Source: Balneolaceae bacterium
GTDB taxonomy: Bacteria; Bacteroidota; Rhodothermia; Balneolales; Balneolaceae
Assembly: GCA_017640605.1 (NCBI GenBank)
Contig: JAEPQH010000014.1
Location: 1-64,000, forward strand
Direction of reading: 5' to 3'
DNA length: 64,000 nucleotides
A model generated the notes under the pieces. The model saw only the letters and a list, made by a program, of their open reading frames with translations. It searched no databases and was not told where the DNA came from. Shown piece by piece: positions 1-8,566 of the stretch. The position numbers and the translations under genes are program-made. How positions within the stretch are numbered: position 1 is the stretch's first letter; each line of letters opens with the position of its first letter.

Positions 1-168
1 AAGTTCAATAAACCAGTTCAAATAAAACGGGGAATAAAATTTAGTTGAACATTTTTTGTAAGGATTTACTCTAAAACTTATCTAATAGATGAACAAGGAA
101 GTAAGAATTGAGAGTCACAATTTTAGATTCGCGAATTTTTTGATAGAGGGATGAATCTTATTACTTAC

Positions 169-232
169 GGTCATTGCGAGGAGGCTGGGAATTAGGAATC
201 CAAGTACAAGAAAAATCGACGCGGCAATCTCC
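169..232 (+). repeat. REP-like palindromic element, copy 1
   Basis: The segment begins GGTCATTGCGAG and ends CGACGCGGCAATCTCC. This is the outline of the widespread dispersed element that reads TCATTGCGAG...GCAATCTC in many bacteria. A second copy of the same length lies inverted at 61943-62006. It overlaps a 78-codon minus-strand reading frame (115-351) whose peptide (KEIAAS...SLLAMTVSN) is the usual spurious translation of this element, so I do not call that frame a gene. Apart from this element, bases 1-347 hold nothing I can recognise. Confidence 0.6.
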
Positions 233-347
233 TTAACAACGCTCCAACAGGAGGTCACTTCGTCGAGGGAATTTGTAAACTTCAAATGGATTAGATTCCC
301 CTCGTGATGGCTAGAGAAATGAAATACGGCCAAAAATTCAGCTGCTC

Positions 348-1055
348 TCAACTAATCAAATTCCCACCCTCATCCCATTCAGCCGTTACATCCCGTTTTG
401 ATTGATCCACACATTTAGCCAGCCATTCCGGCTCATATTCCAAGCCATGCTTTTTAAGCACCTCTTCGGGAACTCCATCCCACACATTCGGACGATTTCC
501 TACATATCCCAAATCATCCCATCCCATTTGCGTGGTGTAATAACCGGTAAGCGTGATGTTTCTTATCTCGCGATAAAAATCTACGCCCGGCTGGGTGACT
601 TCAGTAGCTTTATCCGGGTAGGCAATCTCTTCGATGATTTCCATTTGCTGAGCATGCGTTAACAGCACAAAATCGTAGCCAAATTTTTGCTTCGAATACG
701 CATCCAGCCAGGTTATCCCGATCTGAAAATCATCCTGCCAGCTGGGAGCATCTTTTACCATAAAATCGATAAAGGCGGGTACATGTGCATCGGAAGCAGA
801 CCCAGCGGTATCCGTGGCCGGTAAAATCAGATCGCACAACACCGCAACGGTTTCAAACTGATGATCGGTAAAGAAATTTTCAGCAAATAGATCGACATCA
901 CGTTGTTTTTCTTCTGCAGTTCTGCCATAAGAGCTAAAGTCATAGACATTCTGCAATTTGGTTCGTTCCGCTTTTGAAGGAGCACATCTATTTAATAAAG
1001 CACCGGTACCTAATGCACCAATCAACATTGTTTTAATTGATTCTCTGCGATCCAT
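348..1055 (-). CDS. Gluconate 2-dehydrogenase subunit 3 family protein
   Basis: A 235-residue protein resembling the small subunit of membrane-associated FAD-dependent sugar/polyol dehydrogenases. The N-terminus has a twin-arginine start (MDRRESIK), a hydrophobic stretch and a Cys near residue 24, so Tat export and possibly lipid attachment are likely. Family knowledge: subunit 3 escorts the GMC catalytic subunit through Tat and binds it. The stop of the upstream GMC gene lies only 2 bp from this start, so the two are surely co-transcribed and probably form one periplasmic complex. The electron acceptor is not visible here. The substrate cannot be told from sequence. Confidence 0.85.
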   Translation of the reverse strand: MDRRESIKTMLIGALGTGALLNRCAPSKAERTKLQNVYDFSSYGRTAEEKQRDVDLFAENFFTDHQFETVAVLCDLILPATDTAGSASDAHVPAFIDFMVKDAPSWQDDFQIGITWLDAYSKQKFGYDFVLLTHAQQMEIIEEIAYPDKATEVTQPGVDFYREIRNITLTGYYTTQMGWDDLGYVGNRPNVWDGVPEEVLKKHGLEYEPEWLAKCVDQSKRDVTAEWDEGGNLIS

Positions 1056-1057
1056 AA

Positions 1058-2776
1058 CTAAATATTTTGCTTTTTAAGTTGATCAACGATGTACTCACTT
1101 GCCCGCATTGAAAGTGCAAGGATGGTCCATGTTGGGTTTTTATCTGCTTGTGATACAAACACGCCCGCATCAACCACAAACACATTCTTTGCATCATGCA
1201 GCTGATTGTATTTATTGGTCACCGATGTAGCCGGATCATCGCCCATGCGTGTGGTTCCTACTTCGTGAATTATCACCCCGGGATTCATCAAGCCATAATC
1301 GCGATCCGCACCCGGTTTGTTTCCTAATTTGATGGCACCCATCGCATCAAAAATACTTTCAATGGTGTCGTGAGCATGTTTGGCTTGCAAGCGTTCATAA
1401 TCCGTCCACTGATAATTAAATCGTAACACCGGAATTCCCCATTGATCTTTCACCTCCGGATCGAGTTCGCAATAATTATTGTACTGCGGCACACTTTCTC
1501 CTCGCATTGCAATACCCATTACCGAGCCAAAAAATCGTTTCACATCCTTACGCAGCTTATCCCCGTAACCACCAACGGTTTCATTGAAATGCGAGTTTAA
1601 ATTGGTAGTATCAAAACCGATTCCGTAAGAAGGCATGCCCATTCCTCCCCAAATCTCCAGATGATAACCACGAGGGAAATCAAGTTTCGCTTCATTAAGC
1701 CACCACGGCGTATACACGTGAAGGCCGCCCACACCATCTTCGTTGTATCGATCACGATCCATTAACTCAGGTACCAGCGCTGCCGCTCCCGTTCCGGTGG
1801 AGTCGTGTAAATAGCGCCCTATCATACCGGAGCTATTGCCTAATCCATCCGGATGTTGACTGCTTTTTGAGTTCAATAATATACGCGCGGTTGAACAGGC
1901 AGAAGCTCCAAGTACAATTACTTTACCTTTAATCTCTTGTTCGCTTCCATTTTCTTTGTTGATGTACGATACGCCGGTTGCTTTCCCGTCGCCATTGGTC
2001 ACCACTTCTTTGGCCATCGAGTTTACATACAAATCCACTCGCCCGGTTGATTTCTGAGCCGGAAATATCAGACAAGTTCCCGAACTGAAATCTGCATAAA
2101 TCTGACAAGCGCGATTACACTGATTGCAGTAAAAACAAACACCTCGTTCGTTATTTAATCGTTTTGTAAGGATGGAAAGCCGTGAAGGAATTACCGGAAT
2201 TCCAGCTTTCCGAGCGCCTTTTATATAATATAATTCATGCAACCTTGGTTTAGGTGGTGGCAGGAAAAACCCATCCGGTTCATTAAAAATGCCCTCTTTA
2301 CTTCCAAAAACGCCGATCATTTTGTCTACTCGATCGTAGTAAGGTTTCACATCGTCGTAGCTGATGGGCCAATTATCACCTAGCCCGTCCCAATCTTTAC
2401 GTTTGAAATCGAGCGGACCAAAACGAAGTGAAATTCTGCCCCAATGATTGGTTCGTCCCCCTAACATACGTGACCTGAACCAGCCAAAATTAGTGCCATC
2501 TGCTTGCGTATACGGCTCCCCATCGATTTCCCACCCACCGTAAGCGGCATCATAATCACCAAAAGCTCGAGTAGATCCATAACCACGGCGAGGGGATTCC
2601 CAAGACGGACGTAGTTGTGTGCGATATTCGTCCAAAGCAGGATCGAAATAAGGTCCGGCCTCTATGATAGCGACGTTTAGCCCTTGTTCCGCCAGAATTT
2701 TGGCCGACATTCCTCCTCCTGCCCCCGAGCCAACTATTACAGCATCGTATTCTTTTCTGCTTTTGATGATTTCCAT
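1058..2776 (-). CDS. GMC family FAD-dependent oxidoreductase
   Basis: A 572-residue catalytic partner of the preceding small subunit. The N-terminal Rossmann motif GSGAGGGMSAK (about residues 16-26) followed by an acidic strand end (IIEAGP) binds FAD. The C-terminus has the GMC_oxred_C signature (HEVGTTRMGDDP, then NVFVVDAGVF and NPTWTILAL). It lacks its own signal peptide, in line with hitchhiking on the Tat-bearing small subunit. Odd point: a four-cysteine cluster C-x2-C-x2-C-x3-C near residues 212-222 that could hold an Fe-S cluster, as known for bacterial FAD-glucose dehydrogenases, though with different spacing. Sugar or polyol oxidation is the likely role; the exact substrate is unknown. 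Confidence 0.9.
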   Translation of the reverse strand: MEIIKSRKEYDAVIVGSGAGGGMSAKILAEQGLNVAIIEAGPYFDPALDEYRTQLRPSWESPRRGYGSTRAFGDYDAAYGGWEIDGEPYTQADGTNFGWFRSRMLGGRTNHWGRISLRFGPLDFKRKDWDGLGDNWPISYDDVKPYYDRVDKMIGVFGSKEGIFNEPDGFFLPPPKPRLHELYYIKGARKAGIPVIPSRLSILTKRLNNERGVCFYCNQCNRACQIYADFSSGTCLIFPAQKSTGRVDLYVNSMAKEVVTNGDGKATGVSYINKENGSEQEIKGKVIVLGASACSTARILLNSKSSQHPDGLGNSSGMIGRYLHDSTGTGAAALVPELMDRDRYNEDGVGGLHVYTPWWLNEAKLDFPRGYHLEIWGGMGMPSYGIGFDTTNLNSHFNETVGGYGDKLRKDVKRFFGSVMGIAMRGESVPQYNNYCELDPEVKDQWGIPVLRFNYQWTDYERLQAKHAHDTIESIFDAMGAIKLGNKPGADRDYGLMNPGVIIHEVGTTRMGDDPATSVTNKYNQLHDAKNVFVVDAGVFVSQADKNPTWTILALSMRASEYIVDQLKKQNI

Positions 2777-2882
2777 CGATTAATACTCCCGAAAATTGGT
2801 GTGATAAATGATTAAAAAGTTAGAAGAATATCTGTTTTTTAAAAGCGCCTTTACAGGTTAAAAACTGCTTTATCAATACGCT

Positions 2883-4562
2883 TTAAAACAGTCCTGAAAT
2901 TTCACCCTCATCGTTTACACTCATATTCATTGCGGCAGGATTTTTTGGCAGTCCGGGCATCAACATCATATTACCACAAATCACCACCAAGAAACCGGCA
3001 CCGGCAGATAGTTGTACATCGGTTATGGTAAATGTATGGTCTTTTGGAGCCCCTCGCAGCAGGGGATTGTCAGAAAACGACGATTGTGTTTTAGCGATAC
3101 ATACAGGAAGATTTCCATAGCCCAATTTGGTGTATAAATCGATATGCTTTAGTGCTATCTTATCAAAATAAACAACTCCTGCACCATACATTTTGGTTGC
3201 AACCTGAGTGATTTTTTCTTTGATGGATGCCTTGTTATTGTATAATCGAATCGTTGCAGGGTGTTGGTTATCCGATGCCAGTTTAACCGTTTTTTCTGCC
3301 AATGTTTTCACTCCGTCTCCACCTTTTGCAAAGGCTTCGTGGGGTGCACACTCTACTCCTAGTTTCTCACAGAATTGTACTATTTCGTTAATCTCATTGA
3401 GATCGTCATCCATAAATTGATTTACAGCAACAATGATCGGAGTTTCAAACTGTTTCAGGTTTTTAATATGTGCCTCAAGATTAACAAGTCCATTTTTTAA
3501 AGCATCCAAATGTTTGCCACCTTCTTTGGCCTCATCCACACTAACTCCACCATGATATTTTAACGCTTTGCAGGTGGCAACTAGTACAACCGCTGATGGC
3601 CAAATGCCTGCGACAGGACATACAATATTGAAGAATTTTTCGGCGCCAAGGTCCGCTCCAAAACCAGCTTCTGTTACCACAAAATCTGCGAGTTTAAGAC
3701 CAATTCGATTGGCAATAATACTACTTGTGCCATGTGCAATATTAGCAAAAGGTCCGGCATGAACGAGGGCGGGTACATGCTCGATAGTTTGTACCAGATT
3801 AGGCATAATGGCTTCATTCAAAATAACGGCAAGTGCCTCGTGCGCATGTAATTGTTTAGCTAGTATTGCTTCTCCCTTCATGTTATATCCGACAATTATA
3901 TTCCCCAATCGTTTCTTAAGATCAGTTCGTGAGCTGGACAAAGCTAAAATTGCCATGATCTCTGAAGCTGCAGTAATAATAAAACCGGATTCCCGGGGAA
4001 TACCATTAAACCGACCACCTAAGCCAACTACTATTTTTCGTAACGCTCTGTCGTTCATGTCAATAGATCGGTTCCACAAAGTATTTGTCACATCAAATTC
4101 CAGCTCATTACCTTTAAAAATGTGGTTGTCGAGCATGGCGGCCAAAAGATTATGAGCCGCACCAACAGCATGGATATCGCCGTTAAAATGCAGATTAATT
4201 CGTTCCATGGGGATTACCTGCGACCAACCGCCTCCCGCTGCTCCGCCTTTTATACCAAAAACCGGGCCTAGAGATGGCTCACGAAGTGCTACCAACGCTT
4301 TGTGTCCGATTTTTTGAATCCCTTGACTCAAACCGATAGACGTTAGCGTTTTCCCTTCACCGGATGGGGTAGGAGTCATCGCGGTAACCAGAATTAATTT
4401 TCCATCCGGTTTATCTTTAAACTTATCCAGCACATTCAATCGAATTTTTCCGGTGTATTTGCCGTAGAACTCAAAATTTTCTTCTTCCAGATTTAATGCT
4501 GCCATAAAATGGCGCATGTGCTTCATTTCGGCATTCTGAGCGATTTCTATACTAGATTTCAT
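2883..4562 (-). CDS. fhs: Formate--tetrahydrofolate ligase
   Basis: A 559-residue protein of the normal length for this enzyme, which makes 10-formyl-THF from formate, THF and ATP in the cytoplasm. It shows the nucleotide-binding signature TPSGEGKTLTSIGLSQ (about residues 63-78), the glycine-rich substrate region (GIKGGAAGGGWSQVIPME) and the conserved end (LCGN-like VVICGNMMLMPGLP). It stands alone between GMC and amidohydrolase genes, with about 100-150 bp on either side. It fits one-carbon metabolism with gcvT elsewhere in this window. Identity is secure. Confidence 0.97.
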   Translation of the reverse strand: MKSSIEIAQNAEMKHMRHFMAALNLEEENFEFYGKYTGKIRLNVLDKFKDKPDGKLILVTAMTPTPSGEGKTLTSIGLSQGIQKIGHKALVALREPSLGPVFGIKGGAAGGGWSQVIPMERINLHFNGDIHAVGAAHNLLAAMLDNHIFKGNELEFDVTNTLWNRSIDMNDRALRKIVVGLGGRFNGIPRESGFIITAASEIMAILALSSSRTDLKKRLGNIIVGYNMKGEAILAKQLHAHEALAVILNEAIMPNLVQTIEHVPALVHAGPFANIAHGTSSIIANRIGLKLADFVVTEAGFGADLGAEKFFNIVCPVAGIWPSAVVLVATCKALKYHGGVSVDEAKEGGKHLDALKNGLVNLEAHIKNLKQFETPIIVAVNQFMDDDLNEINEIVQFCEKLGVECAPHEAFAKGGDGVKTLAEKTVKLASDNQHPATIRLYNNKASIKEKITQVATKMYGAGVVYFDKIALKHIDLYTKLGYGNLPVCIAKTQSSFSDNPLLRGAPKDHTFTITDVQLSAGAGFLVVICGNMMLMPGLPKNPAAMNMSVNDEGEISGLF

Positions 4563-4712
4563 GCTTTGTCCCCTTTATGATGATTTATTCCCGATACCTT
4601 ATTAATTCTTAATGCAGTGTAAGAAAAATAGTGTGTAGAATAAAACCCGCCTTATTCATAAGGATTATCTAATCACGGTATGAACGAAGAATTTCCAGCA
4701 GGAACGGGTGAA

Positions 4713-6092
4713 TTAGTTATACATGGCTTCGATTTCAGATAATTTCTTATCGATCCTTTCGCGAGAAAGCCACAGACCGTTTACCATTACTCCGGAATGA
4801 GTTCGAATGGCATCAAGGTTTCTTAATGGGTTGCCTTCCATCAAGATAAGATCGGCGCGCATGCCTTCTTCAATGGTTCCAAATTGATCTTCATTTGCGA
4901 AATATTCACCAACTGCTTTAGTGCCCGAATGTAAGATTTCAAAATTACTCATTCCCGCATCCTTCATGTAAGGTAATTCACGGTGAATAGAGAATCCGGG
5001 TACACTAAACAGCTGGGGCGCATCGGTTCCCATCAATATTCTAACCCCGGCGTTATTCATTTCTCTCAGTAACCGTTGTCTAAGTTCGGCATGATCCTTT
5101 GCGGCATCGATATTTAAGGTGGCATTATTGGTAATATTTGTGGTAACAAAGTTATTGTAGTTATCACGTACAGCTTGTGGAATATATTTGAGCTCGTCAT
5201 AGGTTTGCATGGCTTCATAGTCAGCCGCCCCGATAATCGTTTCCCAAAGAGCTTGTGTAGGCACAATCCAAACACCGGCTTCTTTAGTTTTTTGGATGAT
5301 ATCATTCATTCTTTGGTTTTGCTCTTCTCCATCATACGCCTCTAAATAGGCAACATATCCATCGATATGATCCATGGTTTCCTGCCCGGCTTCAATAGCT
5401 CTTTGTATGCCAACCGCTTCGGGTACATGTCCACCAAACCGAATTCCTAAAGCATTCGCTGTTTCTGCCATGGCCTTGTATTCTTCCAGTGTTAAACCGG
5501 GATGTATTTTCAGCAGATCCCAACCTTCTTCCACTTGTTGCCGCACTTTTTCTCGAGCTTCTTCCGGCGAACTAACTGAGTTGCCATTAAAACTCGGTCC
5601 GGCTAAATACAAATTCGGACCAATGTATTCGCCATTCGCAACTTTCTCTTTTAACTCTAGTTGGCGGTTGTACCCAAGCATTCCACGCACAGTTGTTATA
5701 CCTGCAGATACATATAAAAACAAGGTCGATTCTACATAATCTTCGTTAAAATAAGCCGGAAAGTTAGCTGATGGGTGAGTGGGTGGTACATGTCCATGCA
5801 TTTCTGCAAGACCGGGCATTAGGTATTGGTCGGTGCCATCAATAACGATGGTATTTGGACCGAACTTGATATTTGCATCATCCAAAATCGAAGAAATACG
5901 ACCATTTTCGATGAGCACCGTCTTATTCTCTAACACCAAATCATCTTGCGTCATTGGAATCACATTTACATTTGTGAATGCATGAGTAAGCATTTCGCCA
6001 TCGTAGGTGTATTCTACATCGAAGGGCTTAATAGAGAAGAAGAGGATTACTGCGACCACCGGAAGCAGAATCAATAGCAGGACTTTTTTCAT
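4713..6092 (-). CDS. Exported amidohydrolase family protein
   Basis: A 459-residue metal-dependent hydrolase of the imidazolonepropionase/prolidase-like amidohydrolase type. An N-terminal hydrophobic segment (residues 2-20) acts as signal or anchor. Binuclear metal ligands are visible: HGH in PGLAEMHGHVP, the probable carboxylated Lys in LLKIHPG, His in GGHVPEA and in MDHIDG, and Asp in MGTDAPQ. The C-terminus closes with the usual composite-domain return (GTIEEGMRADLILMEGNPL). It likely hydrolyses a peptide or cyclic amide outside the cytoplasm. Substrate unknown. It seems to be monocistronic. Confidence 0.88.
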   Translation of the reverse strand: MKKVLLLILLPVVAVILFFSIKPFDVEYTYDGEMLTHAFTNVNVIPMTQDDLVLENKTVLIENGRISSILDDANIKFGPNTIVIDGTDQYLMPGLAEMHGHVPPTHPSANFPAYFNEDYVESTLFLYVSAGITTVRGMLGYNRQLELKEKVANGEYIGPNLYLAGPSFNGNSVSSPEEAREKVRQQVEEGWDLLKIHPGLTLEEYKAMAETANALGIRFGGHVPEAVGIQRAIEAGQETMDHIDGYVAYLEAYDGEEQNQRMNDIIQKTKEAGVWIVPTQALWETIIGAADYEAMQTYDELKYIPQAVRDNYNNFVTTNITNNATLNIDAAKDHAELRQRLLREMNNAGVRILMGTDAPQLFSVPGFSIHRELPYMKDAGMSNFEILHSGTKAVGEYFANEDQFGTIEEGMRADLILMEGNPLRNLDAIRTHSGVMVNGLWLSRERIDKKLSEIEAMYN

Positions 6093-6231
6093 AATTGAAA
6101 GGTTAGTTCAGTTCGAAAGAAGTGAAATGCCTGCTAGAATACAATGCGATGCAATGGAATTGATGATTTTTTACTGTGAACGAGTAGGGAGTTTTATCTA
6201 AACTCGGGACAGATGAAAATTAAGAATTGAG

Positions 6232-6669
6232 TTACTCACTATCTCCAGAACCCAATCGTTTGGGATGATTATCTGCTTCCTGTAGTTCATTAAATGCTTT
6301 CTGGAAGTTATCCATCAGCTCCATGTACTCTTTCGATTCCACTACACGCTGCTCCAGCATTCGTGATTTTAAGGTTTCGTTTCGAGCGTATTTAATGAAC
6401 TTATAGAAGTGAAAGGAAACCAAATCACCATTATCATCGGCTAAATATATCTTTCCGTCCTCATCTACCGATTTAAAATTAAATATATGTTGCCCGGTTG
6501 ATGAATCGGCAGAAGAATACTTTCTATAGGTAGCCCAGTCAAATTTTTCACCGGTAAGGGCTTGCGCAATATTCCAGCAATTCACTCGGTCTCCTTCTTT
6601 CCAATGCAGAATTTCCGGATACCAAGTATGGGGAGGAACGCCTCTTTTCTTATTCCTAAAAAACTTCAT
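6232..6669 (-). CDS. Uncharacterised protein, paralogue of its upstream neighbour
   Basis: A soluble 145-residue protein with no recognised family. It shares a block with the adjacent gene: EILHWKEGD near residue 20 in both, and a C-terminal helix SxEYMELxxxFQKAxxEL in both. Hence the two arose by tandem duplication. The middle (DEDGKIYLADDNGDLVSFHFYKFIKY) reads like a small beta-sheet domain, perhaps SH3-like; that is a guess. Its ATG overlaps the stop of the upstream gene (ATGA), showing translational coupling. Confidence 0.7.
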   Translation of the reverse strand: MKFFRNKKRGVPPHTWYPEILHWKEGDRVNCWNIAQALTGEKFDWATYRKYSSADSSTGQHIFNFKSVDEDGKIYLADDNGDLVSFHFYKFIKYARNETLKSRMLEQRVVESKEYMELMDNFQKAFNELQEADNHPKRLGSGDSE

Positions 6670-7067
6670 GACTCTAATAATTTTGATTCTTCACTTTGAT
6701 CGGAGAGCTCCAAATAAGCCTTTTGGAATTCAGCAATCAACTCCATGTATTCACTCGAGGTGTCTAATTCCGTTAAAATTGTTCGATTTTTCAGGCTAAG
6801 GTTTTCCGCTTTTTTGAGAAAAGACTGCAAATCTGTTTTATGGATTTCTTTATCTGCCTCGTCTTCTATAATTATGAAGCCATCACTCGTAATTCCCTTG
6901 TATACATAGTTCCGCGTTAATGTCCCTGTTTCTAATGCATTCAACTTAGAGAAAATTCCTTTCGCTTTAACATTCCTCGCTCTGATGATATCCCCTTCTT
7001 TCCAATGCAATATTTCCGGATGCTGTAGATGCGGAGCTTTAGCTGTTGATTTATTAAAAATGCCCAT
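6666..7067 (-). CDS. Uncharacterised protein, tandem paralogue
   Basis: A 133-residue soluble protein, first of a coupled pair with the 145-residue gene downstream. Shared elements are HPEILHWKEGD (about residues 16-26), a central hydrophobic/acidic strand region, and the C-terminal SSEYMELIAEFQKAYLELSD helix. Only 8 bp separate it from the membrane protein gene upstream, so the three genes probably form one transcript. No signal peptide or membrane segment. Function not recognised. Confidence 0.7.
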   Translation of the reverse strand: MGIFNKSTAKAPHLQHPEILHWKEGDIIRARNVKAKGIFSKLNALETGTLTRNYVYKGITSDGFIIIEDEADKEIHKTDLQSFLKKAENLSLKNRTILTELDTSSEYMELIAEFQKAYLELSDQSEESKLLES

Positions 7068-7075
7068 TTAAACGA

Positions 7076-7813
7076 TTATTTGCCCTTAAATATTAACTGA
7101 ACGCCTTTACTGAATGAAACCGGATTTGTTTCGGTAGATTCGTCATACAACGGTAAGATAAGCGTTGCCCTGTAAAACAAATACAAGCTTATCGCCATAA
7201 TGGTATGGGCAATATCTAAATGGTTGAACCAAATACTTAGGCCAATTTCGCTGGTGTAGAAAAAAGCAGCTAGCGTAGCAAATAGTATGGCACGACAAAT
7301 AAGCCGGCTGCCCGGGTTTTGAGTCTGCATAAAAATGTAGAAATGGATGGGAAGCACAATTAAACCTAATCCATAGGCTGAGTGCACCTGTATGAAGAAA
7401 AAATTTAGCGTTGTAAAGGTGATGACGGCAAAAACTAATAACTCAACGACATTGGCAACTTCCAGAAAACGAGCAAATCTGGTTTTCAATAACGGAAAGG
7501 CATACATAATGGTAGCTCGTTCAATTGCTGAAACCGCCAACATACTAATTAGCCAACCGGGTAATTTCCAGGCCAAACCAACTTGAGCCTGAAACGCATG
7601 CCCCAATAAACCGCCCAAAAAAGTTGCAATGGCCATAATCAAAAAATACCAGCGCATATATTGATGCACTTTACCGGGCAGGTTTTTCTTTCTCAGTTTG
7701 ATGTAGGCAAACACACAAACCCCAGTGATTAAAAAATCGGTGAGCGTTACCACCGGCTCCATGACGGTTACATCAAAGATTTCTATCGATGGCTGTCCAC
7801 TGGGTGACTGCAT
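7076..7813 (-). CDS. Seven-helix membrane protein (DUF6962-like)
   Basis: A 245-residue integral membrane protein with about seven hydrophobic segments, from VTLTDFLITGVCVFAYI near residue 22 to TIMAISLYLFYRATLILPLY near 210. The arrangement (N-terminal outside segment, TDFLITG, HQYMRWYFLIMAIATFLGGLLGHAF) matches my memory of the DUF6962 family; no enzymatic motif is evident. It leads the small operon with the two EILHWKEGD paralogues. The region upstream (7814-7903) has no gene. Confidence 0.7.
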   Translation of the reverse strand: MQSPSGQPSIEIFDVTVMEPVVTLTDFLITGVCVFAYIKLRKKNLPGKVHQYMRWYFLIMAIATFLGGLLGHAFQAQVGLAWKLPGWLISMLAVSAIERATIMYAFPLLKTRFARFLEVANVVELLVFAVITFTTLNFFFIQVHSAYGLGLIVLPIHFYIFMQTQNPGSRLICRAILFATLAAFFYTSEIGLSIWFNHLDIAHTIMAISLYLFYRATLILPLYDESTETNPVSFSKGVQLIFKGK

Positions 7814-7903
7814 GGTTAATTAAGAATTAGATACAGTTGAATTTGGAATCTGTTTACTCTATAACGTATTGAGCTTATTCACGTTCCGAACTCTTCAGGT
7901 AAG

Positions 7904-8224
7904 TTAGAGTTCGAACATCTCTACAAGAAGGCGGGAAGTCTCGGACTGAGCTTTACCTGAAACTTCTCCCAACTTTTTTACAAGTCGTTTTTTGTCGACG
8001 GTTCGGATTTGATCTAGAACGATATCACCTTTTTTTCCCTGAAAAGATAAGCCAACTCTCGTTGGGTACTTTTTCCTCGTTGATGTTAAAGGTGCAATAA
8101 TTACAGTATTTAAATGACGATTCATCTCATCAGGAGATATAACAACACAAGGTCTGGTTTTTTTAATTTCTGAGCCTAACGTAGGGTCCAAGGCTACCAG
8201 ATATACATCAAACCGATTTACCAT
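7904..8224 (-). CDS. mazF: MazF/PemK family toxin (endoribonuclease)
   Basis: A 106-107-residue toxin of a type II toxin-antitoxin pair; the family cleaves mRNA at short motifs. The hallmark N-terminus (RFDVYLVALDPTLGSEIKKTRPCVVIS), the catalytic Arg in KTRP, and the central VIIAPLTSTRKKYPTRV block with its Thr/Ser are all intact, as is the C-terminal DQIRTVDKKRLVKKLG. I start it at the ATG at 8224 rather than at the GTG at 8230, because the ATG begins the conserved MVNRFDVY and lies within the antitoxin end (ATGGTAA overlap). It looks functional. Confidence 0.93.
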   Translation of the reverse strand: MVNRFDVYLVALDPTLGSEIKKTRPCVVISPDEMNRHLNTVIIAPLTSTRKKYPTRVGLSFQGKKGDIVLDQIRTVDKKRLVKKLGEVSGKAQSETSRLLVEMFEL

Positions 8225-8460
8225 GTCCACTCTTCTTCATCCCAATCATTGGCAAAATAAGTAGTTGGTTCTTCATGTATTTCCTCTGCCTCTAAAAAGG
8301 CTTTGCTCCAACCTGCCCTGGACGATTGCATTGATTGTAAGATAATTCGGTTCTTATCAAGTATAAGCTCAATCTCATCGGATAAACCAGCCTCCTCAAT
8401 CATCGGTTTTGGAATCCGTACTCCTTTTGAGTTTCCAACTTTTATCAACTTTGTTTTCAT
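8218..8460 (-). CDS. mazE: MazE/AbrB-type antitoxin
   Basis: An 80-residue antitoxin. Residues 1-45 form an AbrB/MazE swapped-hairpin DNA-binding fold (KVGNSKGVRIPKPMIEEAG, EIELILDKNRIIL). The acidic, Trp-rich tail (YFANDWDEEEWTW) is the part expected to wrap and block MazF. It overlaps mazF by 7 bp, so translation is coupled. A perfect 8-bp inverted repeat 25 bp upstream is the probable autoregulatory operator. Confidence 0.92.
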   Translation of the reverse strand: MKTKLIKVGNSKGVRIPKPMIEEAGLSDEIELILDKNRIILQSMQSSRAGWSKAFLEAEEIHEEPTTYFANDWDEEEWTW

Positions 8461-8484
8461 GGTAATCTATCTTATTCCATATAA

Positions 8485-8509
8485 AATGTAATTACAATGG
8501 TATTACATT
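8485..8509. promoter_or_regulatory. Probable MazE/MazEF operator palindrome
   Basis: The arms AATGTAAT (8485-8492) and ATTACATT (8502-8509) are perfect inverted repeats separated by 9 bp; a nested palindrome TGTAATTACA overlaps the left arm. They sit 25 bp upstream of the mazE start, where MazE-type antitoxins bind in known systems. Binding itself is inferred. Confidence 0.6.
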
Positions 8510-8566
8510 ACAATTAGAAAACCCTGATTGGTGAACGCAACTGCTTTTTGTTTAAAAAATCAACAT

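Noticed and set aside
115-351. 78-codon minus-strand frame with a hydrophobic stretch
   Set aside because: It overlaps a REP-like element and its peptide is the usual translation of that element. No start signal or neighbour supports it.
7904-8460. mazEF as part of a defence island
   Set aside because: No other defence gene is adjacent. It looks like an ordinary solitary toxin-antitoxin pair.
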